The notes beneath the pieces are model-generated. The model was given only the letters and a program-made list of their open reading frames with translations, searched no databases and had not been told where the DNA came from. A stretch of 64,000 bases of DNA from Tachypleus tridentatus (taxonomy: Eukaryota; Arthropoda; Merostomata; Xiphosura; Limulidae), in assembly GCF_004210375.1 (NCBI RefSeq), contig NC_134834.1:145361009-145425008 (forward strand), written 5' to 3'. Numbering within the stretch: position 1 is the first letter of the stretch; each line of letters begins with the position of its first letter. A program made the translations under genes and the position numbers. Positions 12,211-24,709 of this stretch are shown here, one piece after another.

Positions 12211-12808
12211 TACCTTTATTGTGAACAATGGTATCGACCAATAGGTAAGAGATTTCTTTAGTGCTAGCTTTTATTTGGATGAGTGGTTTTCCTTTGTAAC
12301 ATACATACTTTCGTTAGTGTACACTGGAACGAAAAAAACAAACAAAAAACTTAACTTCTAGAAATTAAGTTTGCTTGGAGTTTAGCGTTTATTTTTTGAA
12401 TTATGACATTACTGGACTCTTTACGGAAATTAAATATACGTAATTCATTTAACTATTAAAGAAGTTAGAGGAACGTTTCGCAACTTAAAACCAAACGTTA
12501 AATCTTCTCGAGTTGGTCACGTAGTTTTTGTTGTCGTTTTACGAATTATTCTCGAAGTTTCCAATGTATGGATGGATGGGCTCTGTAGTTGTAATACATG
12601 CTCTAGATATTTATGTTAATACACATCTAGTACTATTCAGTTTACGAGCCTCTTCACTATTCTTTAATAGATACGACAAAAATTATTCAATTTCCCACTG
12701 TTTCGTGCTTAATAAATAAGTCTTTATAACGTGTAAACATGTAAAAAAATCAGTTAGTTTAGATTTAATGTATCACACGACTATAGTTATTACATTTTAT
12801 CTAAATTA

Positions 12809-13055
12809 ATTGCCCCTAATTAACGCCCCTTGGAGGCATTGCAAACTAAAAAGGGGGCGTTAATTATAGCACTTGTCCAGTTCCAGATTCTATTTCACAC
12901 ATGATTTGCTGATCTCAAAGATGAATGCGTTTTCAAATCAGAGTTACGGTAATAACACTTGATTATATGTTGGAATACAACTGCTGTCATATAAGGCAAG
13001 TTTATTAAAATGTCGGAGGGCAATAATTAGAAAAGGACGTTAATTAGGGGCAATA
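12809..13055. mobile_element. Palindromic MITE, family of unknown class
   Basis: Terminal inverted repeats ATTGCCCCTAATTAACG face each other at both ends. The left end also has a nested inverted repeat (TTAACGCCCC ... GGGGGCGTTAA, 12820-12859). There is no coding capacity. A decayed relative lies at 29970-30185. Confidence 0.65.
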
Positions 13056-14101
13056 GGATATTCACTCACAATCACAGCAGTCTAAATTCAAACAGATTAG
13101 CGTACGTGTCGGTTATGCGTCCTGCACATCCAAACTTAATTAGCTCTCAATATATTTTAAATTTCATAATCAAAATGCAATATAAATATTTTGATTTACT
13201 AGTGTCTACTTGTAAATTTCTTCAAAAGTTTCAAATAAAAGCATTTGAATATCATATTCTCTGATCATATCTACTTGGGCTACGATTTTATCGATTTATA
13301 GCGTTTATAAAATCGTTGCAAGTTTCCTCCCAATTACAAGTTTAACAAATGTATAAGAAACAACAGTACTAGCTAAATTTCTTACAATTTAAGGCCTAAT
13401 AAAATATTCTGCATACCATACGTTTCTGCTCCAGCTATATATATATTTTGGCGTTATAATAGTATTAATACAGCGTATTTTTCCAATTTTGCGAGAGGTT
13501 GTGGAAAAGTGGTGTAAAACTACAAAAATACGAGTTTTCGTAACAGACTGCAAGTTGTACAACTTCTTAACTTATTCCCTTTTGCAAGTAACGCCTCTTC
13601 CTTTTTTTTATCTTCTAGTTTTCAACCGTCGTCACTCGTTTATTATAGAACAAGAATGGTGATACAACTTTAGTTTACGACCAATCTTCATTTTATTCCG
13701 ACAAGTCACTTCATTACCATTTTGTGATGTTTATTCATATACCCAGCAGACAGATACGGTTCAATTTTCATTTCAAAATATCTGTTAACTGAGAATCGTG
13801 GGTTACAAAGAAAGATAACTAATATCACAGTTCACAAGTTTTAGATCTCTCGTTTCAACTTTGTCGTGAGGTTATATTTTTGTTAGGTTGTCGAATTTAT
13901 TACTGTTTCTCGAGATTGTGTAGGAAGTTTTCTGTAAAGTGGGTCCACATAAAATTGTGGATTTATACCTAGCACTAATACCATTTTAAGTGTAGACATA
14001 CCATAATAAAAGCATTAATACTTTTATCTGCTAACACTTTAGTGAAACAGGAATGAAAAACATTTGTATTAGAGTAAGATAAAACAAAAAGATGAACTTA
14101 C
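13056..14101. other. Probable intron 1 of the 14257 gene
   Basis: Lies downstream of the consensus donor at 14101 on the minus strand; AT-rich, no exon recognised. Confidence 0.35.
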
Positions 14102-14257
14102 GAAGTTTTCACGTTTGACAGTACGGCCTGTAATGGGTGTAGTAGAAATGTCAGTGGCGGAGGAAGCTAAAGAATCAGCAGGCGAAGTGCTCTTAGATTT
14201 ATCAGTGTCAGGAACGTGCAAATAATCCATCTCGTTCATTTTCAATTGGTCGTCCAT
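14102..14257 (-). CDS. First coding exon of an unidentified gene
   Basis: An ATG at 14255-14257 opens a 52-codon exon that ends exactly at a consensus donor, GTAAGT, starting at 14101 (phase 0). The peptide is polar and acidic, then Ser/Thr-rich: it begins MDDQLKMNEMDYLHVPDTDK and ends GRTVKRENF. It looks like a disordered cytosolic N-terminus, with no signal peptide or membrane segment. I do not recognise the family. Later exons would lie at lower coordinates, and I could not identify any in the window, so the next intron may be long. An NRF1-like site lies about 180 bp upstream. The clean donor and promoter context support a real gene start. Confidence 0.6.
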
Positions 14258-14434
14258 AATTGTGATACGTCAAGCGAGTTCTTCAGAAAGAAGGATTTGT
14301 GTCCTTTTAATGTATAGGTTATAGGCTTGGTTTTCCACGTCGATGTGATTCTCTTACGTAATGTTAGCTCTCAAAAATGAGCTCCTCAGAGTTTGTACGA
14401 AACTGAGAACCATGAATTTATTGATTTAGCTATA

Positions 14435-14443
14435 GCGCATGCG
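14435..14443. promoter_or_regulatory. NRF1-like palindrome upstream of the 14257 exon
   Basis: GCGCATGCG is the core of the NRF1 consensus, which is common in animal housekeeping promoters. It sits about 180 bp upstream of the candidate start codon at 14257, in an otherwise AT-rich area. Confidence 0.45.
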
Positions 14444-14899
14444 TCTAACGTCAGACCAGACAAACTCGATTTTCAGTGTCATGACCAGTAAATCTTTATA
14501 TTATGGTATAAATATAGCTGGTATTTTTTAAATATTGTATGTGACATAATCATCCGGCAATTACAATATTTTTAGTATATTATATTGTGTTGTTTTTCAC
14601 GTTGAAAATAAATATTAGTTCAAAATTTACTGTAAACGATGTCTTGGGTCACTCCTTGACATAATGGGTACACAAGGTGTGTTATTTCTGTAACCATACA
14701 AATAACATAATATTGCTCTTTTCATAAAATAACCTCGTTTTCACGTTTCTTAGAATTAAACACAATATGACATAACTATTCTGGGTTCTTCACTTTCTCT
14801 AGCATATGGCTGTAAAGCATTGTTATTATGTATCTTGAGCGATGAAATTCGAAAAAGTATTAACTGATTGAAAGGATATATTTTATTTGCGATTTTTTT

Positions 14900-15155
14900 T
14901 TTAATTTCGTGCAAAGCTACACGAGGGCTATCTGTACTAGCCATCCCTAATTTATCAGTGTATGATTAGAGAGAAGGCAGCCAGTCCTCACCACCCACCG
15001 CCAACTCTTGGGCTACTCTTTTACCAACTAATTGACCGTAACTTTAGAACACCCCTACGGCTGAAAGGGCGAGCATGTTTGGTGCGACGGGGATTCGAAC
15101 CCACGATCCTCAGATTACGAGTGGAATGTCTTAACCCACCTGGTCATGCCGGGCC
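14900..15155 (-). mobile_element. SINE type A
   Basis: Complete copy with an intact B box (GGGGATTCGAAC complement). A 20-bp gap in the body removes the usual GAATAGTGGGA block. Confidence 0.9.
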
Positions 15156-15597
15156 TATATTTACGATTCATTATCATACTGATGCAATTGAAAAAAAAAT
15201 TCAAACTAGCATTTTAAAGTTAATAATATGATTTTTTATAGGAAATTATTTAATGATGCATTAATGGATTACCTCAACTATATTTTTTATTGTTCATGGA
15301 TTTATCTTTGGTATTAGAACAAATTCTCGTGCTCATAATTGATATTTATTCAGTGTCCCAAAATATTCTGCAAAAAAAAATGTTGTATTAAATCATTTAT
15401 TTTTCCCAGGCAACTTCCAGGCTAAGTTTTCAAAAATCAAAATGACCAAAGTAATCATGCTTACACACAAATATCCATGATTGACCAATTGAAGAAAAGT
15501 GTCGATTGTGCAGTGTGCTTATTTGTATAATAGATTTGGAGAACTGAAGGACTTTTTTTTTTACGTAAGATTCACCAAGTACGCGTCAGTGGAAAGT

Positions 15598-15855
15598 TAA
15601 TAGTGTTACAACTCTTAAGTCTCTCGCGGGTTCGAATCCCAATCACACCAAACATGCTTGCCTTTTCATTCGTGGGGACGTTATAATGTGACGATCAATC
15701 CCATGATTCGTTGGTAAAAAGAGTAACCCAAGAGTTGGCGGTGTGTGGTGATGACTAGCCTTCCCTTCAGTCTTACACTGCTAAATTACGTACGGCTAGT
15801 GCAAATAACCCTCGAGTAGCTTTGCGCGAAATTCAAACCAAACCAAACCAAACTA
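15598..15855 (+). mobile_element. SINE type A
   Basis: Diverged head with an intact B box GGTTCGAATCCC, full body, and a tail of CCAAAC repeats. Confidence 0.88.
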
Positions 15856-15865
15856 ACAAATACAG

Positions 15866-15990
15866 GACTCAGCAGATAGCTTAGTGTGGCTTTGCTATAA
15901 GAAAAATACACACACACTTAAATCCCGGAGTTCAGTTCCCCACGATGGACATAATACAAATAGCCCATTTTGTAACTTTGTGCTAAAAAC
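15866..15990 (+). mobile_element. SINE type B fragments
   Basis: Two adjoining pieces share CTCAGCAGATAG...GTGGCTTTGCTATAAG and a B-box-like GTTCAGTTCCCC...AACTTTGTGCT with the type B copies. Confidence 0.6.
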
Positions 15991-16799
15991 AACATACATT
16001 ACATAAATTTAAAAAACAAACAAATCATGAATGATTGATAGCAAGGACTCGTGTAAATATTACATCATTACGCTTATTTCTACGACTTCCTCAAATAACC
16101 ATTCTCTTGTCCAGTAAACGAAAGAATCAACTCATTGCACAATCACTACATGCCAGTTAGAAGCAGCAGCCAATCTTGCTTTAATTGATGTAACTTGTAT
16201 GGCTTCAAAAAGAAGAAAAATTAAAATTATTATTATTATTACAAGGCCTTAGGAAGCGGTAATAAGGGCATTCAGGCCATAGCCTAACCACTTTTTATGG
16301 CATGTATACAACCTATATTTTTAATTTATTTGTTAGCACAGTCTATGCATTAAAACTGCTTCTTTTAATTCAGTACATTAGATTGTGTGTATGCAGAATT
16401 TGAAATTAAAATAGCTCAAGACTCAGTTTCACAGTATTACATTTCTTTATCCCTTTAGAAGTAGAATGTGGCAACGGCTTGAACAATACAGAATTACTTC
16501 ATACGGCAATTTCAATACGCGTTTTTATATTTGGGTTAATGAAAAGAAATTTGTATGAACATTTCCTTTTATTTATATTACAGTTTGATAAAAGGAAATG
16601 TTGTTATCGGCTCTGAACACATAAGGAATCGGTTTCTTCATTTTCAACTGGAAACTCCAATAAGTTACAGTTCTTTTAAGTATAAAATAGGCATCAAGAC
16701 AAATTCAAATCTTTATTTAAAACGCAAAAATATTTAAGATAAACTGCCGGAGTGTAACTATTTTATATTTAAGAAAAAAAACCAAAAATATTTATTACT

Positions 16800-16866
16800 C
16801 GATTTGAACTCAACGGGTCTAGTGTGGCGAAGTGTTTTAGTCAACCCACCAACCATGCCGGGTCAA
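16800..16866 (-). mobile_element. SINE type A head fragment
   Basis: Only the tRNA-like head remains, ending CCATGCCGGGTC. Confidence 0.5.
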
Positions 16867-17251
16867 TATTTCTAGAATTAGGATTGTATATTTTTGGTAT
16901 CGTCATCTAGGCTTAGTTTTAAAATATGGGTTGTATGTATGTGTTTTTTTTTTTTGTAATAAAGCACATTGTATAATGAATCAATACATTATTATTATAT
17001 TTCTAAATAACCATTATATTCATGTTCTAGTTTGGAGAAGTACTTTAACCAGACCGTTATTCAAATATCTTAACCAAAAGGTCTTTCCAGATATTTGACG
17101 TTATTTCTTCACGAATGAACATAAACGAGAATTATAAGTTTTCTTAGTAAAGACATAAAGGCAGCCTCCCATAATTTTGAAATACTGATGAGAGAAAAGA
17201 CAATCAGCGCCATATTACTCATGCTAAGGTATTGAGTGTCACTCATATAAT

Positions 17252-17528
17252 GTGACCCGGCATGACCAGGTGATTATGACACTCGACTCGTGATCTGCCG
17301 GTCGCGGATTCGAATCCCAGTCACACCAAACATGCTCGCCTTTTCAGCGTTTGGGGGCGTTATAATGTGACGGCCAATCTCACTATTCGTTGGTAATAGA
17401 GTAGCCCAAGAGTTGGCGGTGGATAATGACAACTAACTGCCTTCCCCCTAGTTTTACACTGCTAAATGAGGCACGGCTAGCGCAGATAGCCCTCGAGTAG
17501 CTTTGCGCGAAATTCAAACCAAACAAAA
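17252..17528 (+). mobile_element. SINE type A
   Basis: Complete: GACCCGGCATGACCAGGTGA head, B box GATTCGAATCC, body and GCGCGAAATTCAAACC tail. Confidence 0.92.
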
Positions 17529-17550
17529 TTTTTATCCATTTAACTAATTT

Positions 17551-17675
17551 CAAGTCCTCCTCTAGTACAGCGGTATGTCTACGGATTTACAACACTCAAA
17601 TCAGGGGTTTGATTCCCCTCGGTGGGCTCAGCAGATAGTCCGATGTGGCTTTGCTATAAGAAAACACCCACACGC
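17551..17675 (+). mobile_element. SINE type B, variant tail
   Basis: tRNA-like A-box region CTAGTACAGCGGTATGTC and B box GGTTTGATTCCCC, followed by GTGGCTTTGCTATAAG. Confidence 0.8.
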
Positions 17676-18205
17676 ACTAATTTCAAAGGTAGTCTAAAAT
17701 CAAAAATTTATTTTTAAATTAAGCCAAATTTTATCAAATGCGTTTTCTACGTCTAATATTATAGCTTCGAAATGCAGAAGCTCCATCACAGAAGCTGCGC
17801 CCAAAACTCCAATAAAGAGATCTTGCCTTCTGAAGGCGTTGGATAATTTATTCCTAAATAAGGAGCATATGTCTATTTTGATAGTGCAACATGATTGCGT
17901 ATGTTTCTTATTTCATTGCAAAACAGTCTTATGGAATATATTGATGTTTTTATTTATTTTGTTTGATATAAAGCCCAGATAATGTTTGGTGCTATACAAG
18001 TCCTTTGTAGATTTGAAATTCTGTTTAACAGATAAAACCTCATTGTTTTTTATTATAAAATTCACACAAACACAAATGATGTTAAGTATTTTCTCTCTCT
18101 AATTGAAATGAGAAAAAAATATTGTAATGCCTGGCTTATGTAATGTGTATATATCTAATGTTAATTTTGTTTTTATGTTTAATTTGTGAGAAATATTGTT
18201 CGATA

Positions 18206-18220
18206 CACACACACACACCC
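18206..18220. repeat. (CA)n microsatellite
   Basis: About seven CA units in an AT-rich stretch. Confidence 0.8.
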
Positions 18221-18599
18221 AAAGATGTTGTCAAGTTTATTCTTCACCTTTGGTTATTTAGGGTTACGTTTTATTTATGTGCTTGAAATTGATTAAATTT
18301 GGGACGCGGAAAATATTCGGATTATGAATTATTGTCGTTACCAAGTGAGAGCTTGTGATTTGACGTGTACAAATAAAGCCTAATATTATCTATAGTAATA
18401 GCGTTGTTCCACGCAGATGTATCTTTTTTTGGAACTAACAATGATGATTTCAGTGAAGGCATGTGTGATGGAAAAGGAACATTTCTTATCACCGTGATAG
18501 CAGCTTTTCTGTGGAAGCACACTGAAGATTCGGAAACTGAAACCTAGCGACAGCTTGTAATTCCCACATCTGAACGACCACTGGAAAAGATTCCAACAA

Positions 18600-21550
18600 C
18601 GGTCACCAACTTGGTATTATGCAACATCAATGGTAACTCCAAAAATAACACAAAGTTTGGAAGTTGCCAGACAAACCAGAAAATCATAAAGACTTCAGTA
18701 CAAGTAATGCCACATGGCCTTTTGCACGATTTTGCAATCAAAATGGCTTTGGAGATGCTGTTAGGTAAATACCCCAAAACCACAATACCAACATAGTCTG
18801 CTTATTATTTATTCACAGTCGACAACAAGAGATAGCACCTGCTCATGTATAATCGACTCTTCTGACACTTCTTTTCCAAGCTCAGAAAATAAATTCTTAA
18901 ATTATTGGACTTGATAGGAAAATAGTGATAGCTCTGGACATGGCACTGTATGAGCGTGCAAATATACTGAAAGAGTTTCATCCAGAAAATACAAACAAGA
19001 AGATTTTATGAATCGGGGAGTTCTGCACTGGGACACTGAGGGCAACTGGGACAACAATATATGGATATGGGGTAAACAAAGTATATATCACTCTGTATAT
19101 TTTTGTTTGTTTGTTTGTGAATTTCGCGCAAAACTACACGAGAGCTATCTGCGCTAGCCGTCCCTAATTAGCAGTGTAAGACTAGAGGGTAGGCAACTAG
19201 GCATCACCACCCACCGCCAACTCTTAGGCTACTCTTTTACCAACGAATAGTGTGATTGACAGTCACAGTATAACGCCCCCAACGCTGAAAAGGCGAGAAT
19301 GTTTGGTGTGACTGTAATTCGAACCCGCGACCAGCAGATCACGAGTCGAGTGTCATAACCACCTGGCCATGCAAGGCCACTCTGTATATGTATGGACACT
19401 TGACCATTTGACCAATGTGGGAAGGGAAGCATATGAAAATGTCACTGAAGGTGCACATCACCGTGCTACAATTCATTAAAACATTCTACCTTGGAAAGCA
19501 GAATTGAGGGTCCTGTCCAGAAAGTGATTTAAACATGTGCAAATATTTATTCACGATACATAAACTAAAATAAGCATAAACTGTCTTACAGTACTTGTCT
19601 CGCCGCAAGAGAGTAACCTTGATATATGGAAAGAATTCAATAATGGAATCATTTGTGTAACCAAAAGTAAAGTTCAGTTCTATTGCATTGGAGTTGATCA
19701 TGCAGTAGAGCATACTAAAATGATGAAAGTAAACGGTGGACTAGCAAAAGCCAACTGTTTTAATACGATTTTATTTCTATTCTGCTTGAGATAGTCCACC
19801 TAACAGGGCATTTTCAGAGGATTGTAGACGTTCCAAAATTCCAAAGAACAAAGCACCCTGAGTTATATCAAGAACTGACCTAATGAACTTTATGATAAAA
19901 GCCATTGTGCGGAAGAAGATAAAAAAGGCACTTTTTCACAGCGTAGAAATGGGCAATAAATACTACCAAAAATATGTCTCTGAAGGGATTTAAAGACCAA
20001 TGATCTCATGGGATCGAATGACAAAACTGAAGCTCTTCACTTGAAGTGATGCATCAAAGATCATCTAGGTGAAGCTACAAATTAAAGATGCTGAGTTCAA
20101 AGAAGCCTGATATCTGTTTGCAATATTATTGATGTTTGTAATAGCACGTTCTGAGATTTATTTACAAGAAGTTATGTGAATTTACGAGTTTTTCTGCATA
20201 CCAAGATCGTTATGTTCTGTAGATTGATGCTTTTTACCTTGCAATGATAAAAACAAGACGATTGTCATTCTGGAAATTATGTTAAAAGACACTAAAACAA
20301 CTACACATAATCCAGAAGGAAAAACTGGCACGACAGATGAGGAAAATAACAAATAAAAAGCCATCATAAATGATGTTATGGCTGTGGTCCAAGATTAATC
20401 AAGACTAAATCTGAAGCCATCTCAAGAACTCGCTAATCTTTTCATCAAAGGAATAGAAGCAAGAATACAAAACTACAATATTTCCCTTATAATGTACAAT
20501 CGACATGACAAACAACTCTCTTTGAAACAAAAGACAAGAGAAAATTGTAAAGCAAAGATTGGTTCTTGTGATATATTTGAGATTTCAGATTCAACCCAAC
20601 TAAGACATCTTTAGCAATGATACAAACAAAGATAGACTGACAGTATGCCTAGCAGCCGAAACACTGGATTACTTCCAAAGCAGCGACAAAGTGAGTGTTA
20701 TGACTACAAAAATAGTGCAGTCTAACAGTGTAATAACAATGTAAGTGGTTATGAAAGAACTAAACAATGATCAAGATCAGCCGTATTGATGAAGTCCACA
20801 CCATGTCACCCAATACTGACATATCCATTCTTGCTTTTGCCTAAACTGTGTATTATACTTCGAACTGGAAATGAAAGGACAGTACACGTAAAACCAATAT
20901 ACAGCACTCTTAGAAAAGAACTGACCAGTGCATTATGTAGATTTTATACCTTCACAGACTCAGACACAACAGGATAGCTAGCAAAGAGAAAACATTATGA
21001 TAAAAAAAAACCTTCCTGAAAGTTAATGATAACATTACGAATGCCTTTTGTCTTCTTTGAAGAAAGCAACACCCTTATGAACAAAACACAATGCTGTTTA
21101 TAACTCTTCAACTGAACCAAGGGTGTTGCAAATTCGTTCAAGAAGGGAAAAGCTGAAGAAGAAAACTTGTCTTTACCAAGTGAGCACTGAGACAGCACTC
21201 ATTACGAGCTCATTATGAAGCTATGATTTGTGTGAATTCTGATGTAGCACACCCTATTTTACCACTTATTTATACATATGGAAGAAAGAAGAAAATAGAG
21301 CTTTGCTTCCAGTTCTAATGGACCAGCCACCAGTTCCTGAAGCTATTGTAGAAATGATCAAATGTGGATGCAAAAGTAATAAATGGCCAATGGGATCATG
21401 CTCTTTTGCAAAAGACATGGAGTATCATGCACAAAAATGTGTAATTGTTACACAGACGTTGAACTTCATGACAATACTGGGACATCAGATGATTCAGAAA
21501 CAAATGAATGATTTGATAAGGAAAAAGTGCACAATGACGTTCATATGACC
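18600..21550 (+). pseudogene. Decayed copy of the SPDTD/TGCDTT invertebrate protein family
   Basis: Translated pieces in shifting plus-strand frames follow the order of an uncharacterised multicopy invertebrate protein I know by its motifs. Near 18930 is a segment on a defended helix, ALDMALYERANILKEFHPEN, then GEFCTGTLRATGTTIYGYG, resembling the family's LGGFH...GVIGKRYAESG stretch. Near 20800 is MSPNTDISILAFA, like SPDTDVLVLL. Near 20945 is FYTFTDSDTTG, like LTGCDTTG. Near 21205 is LRAHYEAM. At 21303-21430 is LLPVLMDQPPVPEAIVEMIK followed by CGCKSN, like the family's PPAPE...CGC cysteine tail. Stops, frameshifts and the SINE at 19101-19377 break it. The absence of visible introns suggests a retrocopy or mobile origin. 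The function of the family is unknown to me. Confidence 0.6.
19101..19377 (-). mobile_element. SINE type A inserted in a decayed gene copy
   Basis: Complete copy with a perfect 12-bp target duplication CACTCTGTATAT (19089-19100 and 19378-19389). It splits the SPDTD-family pseudogene. Confidence 0.95.
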
Positions 21551-22552
21551 AATAAATTGGTAAATTATTGACCATGTTAATAAATATTAATACATAGTTT
21601 AGACTGAGTAGACCAAAATTTAGTTGCGTCAACATAGCTTGTAAAAGAATAGAAATTTTAATAGTTTCAAGGTATATCCGTATCATTTTGTGAAATCATC
21701 TTTTTCTTTATAACCCTGTCATTACAGGTAGTTAGGGGGCAAGGGATATGTCATAATGTTTGTAAACTTACATTCAATATTTTACTGGATTACTATTTTA
21801 TTAATTATGTCAATAAACTTTGTATTAATTGTAGATTTTAATTCAAATTTTAGAATTATACATCAGTCAATTTCTTAAGTTGAAAGTAAATATTAAAAAA
21901 CTAAAAATCAAGTTTCGTGTGTTACACTGGTGCACCATCTTCTGGGTTTTATCAGATTACATTTTATGACGCTCATGATACAAAATCTGTAAGTCATACG
22001 AATTATAAACTTAAATATTTATATTTCTATTTTTTGAGACATCATAATATTTATCGAATTCACCATACTGGCTCCGTCCACCACTTCATCGTTTGAGAAG
22101 ACTTGCTTATTTATGTTTATTTTTCTATACCTATAAATTTATAACCATTTCAAACCTCTATATTTCCTCTACATAATTCTGTTAGTTTTTCTAAATTGTT
22201 GGATAATTTGAAGTGTTATAATCAATGTTATTTTCTGAACAGAAATTAAAATTTTGTAGACCCAAATAGAGCATAGTTAAGAAGTCTGATAAATAACAAT
22301 AGATGCTTATGTATCAATATAGTAATTTATAATTTTTGGTTTTGAAAAATGCATATATAAAAGTTTAGAAAAATATATTTACTAGATCAACATGTGAATT
22401 TGGACAAGGCTTACAACAACGATTCACGAGTGCAAAAAAAAATCAAAACACTTTTGTGGATATCATTGTTTTCTGAATATTTGTTATTTACCGTTCTACA
22501 TTTTAAGAAAACTAACTTAAATATTTATTTGTCAATAGTAATGTATATATAT

Positions 22553-23705
22553 ACTCTTTAAAAAAAGAAACGCAAAAGGCAAAATATGAGACAAATTGTT
22601 AACAAGTTTATTCCGGGTAGTTCTGTATGACATGTGTGAAACTTTGCACATTCACTGCTGAACATCTAAAGTCTGCAAAGGCGAAGTCCACGCTCACTAG
22701 GTGAAGTTTAACGTCACTCAACGTCAATAACGAGTATGCCCCCCGTGAGCATCAATAACTGCTTGGCATCTCCTGCCATGGAAGCGATGAGATGACGAAT
22801 CACATTCTGTGGAATGGCTGTCCACTCAGCCTGCAAAGCTGCTGCAAGCTGAGGTAGAGTCTGCGGTTGAGTTTGTCGCAGACGTCGGTCCAACTCGTCC
22901 CAAAGATGTGCGATGGGGTTTAAATCTGGTGATCTGGAGGGGCCAGGGAAGAACGTTGATGTTGTGGTGTCTCAAGAAGACAGTGGTGAGTCCGGCTGTG
23001 TGAGGACGGGCGTTGTCATGTTGAAAAACGTCGTTGACGTTCACCATGATGGGTTGCACATGGGGCCTAAGAATCTCGTCGACGGTTGCGTACGGTATGA
23101 TCGGAAATCCTACGCAGCCCTGGTATGGTTGAGGCAGTAGACGTCGCAGTGGTGGTCCTATCCCGAAGGTGACGTAATCGGATGTTGCAATCTTGTGCGG
23201 GCGTGGTTACACGAGGTCTGCCAGATCGTGGACGGTCACGAGTTGATCTATGTTGTTGGTAACGATTCCATAGCCTTGTGATGGTGCTTGGGTGGACATT
23301 CACAGCTCTGGCAACATCTGATCGAGATTCGCCTGCTTCCAAGCGACCAATGGCGTTGTTGCGTTGTGCTTCAGTCAGTCTTGGCGTAACTGTATTGCGT
23401 GTCGGTGGCTTAACACTGAGCTATGGAAACCGAGAACCCGTTACTTTTATAGGGATTTTGCACATGTTGCACTTGCAGAACATGCAGATCTCTCAAACAA
23501 ATTTATTGGACATGCATGCGTTTTGGCGAAAAATCCGATGTTTTCCTCCGTTTTCAAAGTGCACAACTTTTATTGTCACTTTGGTCTGACAATCAGTGCC
23601 TTAACACGTGTAACATCACATACTCTGAGCTTGTGACGTTATTACATATATTTCTTTTTAAAATAACAAAAATATCCCTTTTGCGTTTCTTGTTTTGAAG
23701 AGTAT
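22553..23705 (-). mobile_element. Tc1-like transposon, internally deleted
   Basis: Terminal inverted repeats of about 28 bp (ACTCTTTAAAAAAAGAAACG with two mismatches) lie in TATATA flanks. The minus strand encodes an N-terminal helix-turn-helix with MEAGESRSDVARAVNVHPST and the basic GRPR motif (GRP at about 23205). It then passes to the C-terminal DDE part, with VFQHDNARPHTAGLTTVFLR followed by a shifted Pro-rich stretch matching LPWPLQSPDLNP. The first catalytic Asp region and the middle of the DDE domain are deleted, and the tail has frameshifts. The element is non-autonomous. Confidence 0.85.
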
Positions 23706-24407
23706 ATATATATGTAATGTATGATAACCGAAGCCCCACTGTACCTTACAAAGTATTGGAAACTACGCATTTGTTGGTAAGAAACAAGATATTGATAAGC
23801 ACGTTCACACTTATATTATCACTAAATCCTGACCAACTAAGCTTATTGAATCAGATACAACTTTGTACAGAGCCATATTAGAATCGTTTTCTCTAACTTT
23901 TACATAGTAGTTTATACAGTTCTTGTTGCAACCACTGTACTGTAAAGAAGCAGACAAATTCCGCCCCACTGTCTTCTTGGAGCTGCAATTCGAGTAGTTT
24001 CTGTAAGACACTTCCATTAACCGACTTATTGTATTGGCCCGGACTTTCTATATAAACATTTTGCAATACTTTAGACAATTGTAAATGTAACCATTATACT
24101 GTCAACAAGTTACTAAACCCTACCCCTCTGTCTTTGCAAAACAGGAAACGTTTCGAAAATTGCACCTCCTGACCTTATTTGGTATTGACTGTGTCAAAGT
24201 ACGGTAATACCTGAAGGGGTATTTATTGCTCTTATATTCAGCAGGTCTCTACTTGTGTTACAAACAGTAGAATAAAAAGAGGAAATGGGTGTTAAAAGAT
24301 TAAAAAACTCTCAGGAGATTTGCTTTGGAAGTTTGCTGTCTGCACTGAAAAGAACAGACAGTACAATTCATTTTGTTTCTTCTAGTTTCTAGACCATCTG
24401 TTAGCAA

Positions 24408-24490
24408 CGAGTGTGTGTGTGTGTGTGTTTTCATATAGCAAAGCCACATCGGGCTATCTGCTGAGTCCATCGATTTTAGCGTTGTATTGC
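24408..24490 (-). mobile_element. SINE type B fragment after a GT microsatellite
   Basis: ATAGCAAAGCCACATCGGGC on the plus strand is the complement of the variant tail seen at 17640; a (GT)n tract lies at its end. Confidence 0.65.
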
Positions 24491-24709
24491 TATCAATGGA
24501 ATAACTAAGAGTGAAGAGGTGAAAAATGTACACTCTGACCATAAGTACCTTGAACTTTTGTGGTATTTTAATCCTAAAATCAAAATTACTTTGCACTTTG
24601 ATAATCAACATTCCGAAAGGAAAAAATTAATGAGAAAATCTTTAATAAAAAATCTTAATAGTTAATTCAAAAACCTGATATTTTATACATGAAATTTTCA
24701 CAATTTCTG

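Noticed and set aside
15000..15231. 89-codon plus-strand frame from 14962
   Set aside because: It is read through the complement of a type A SINE; similar frames appear wherever that SINE occurs.
22809..23636. Several plus-strand frames of 60-103 codons
   Set aside because: All are antisense to the Tc1-like transposase, which explains their length.
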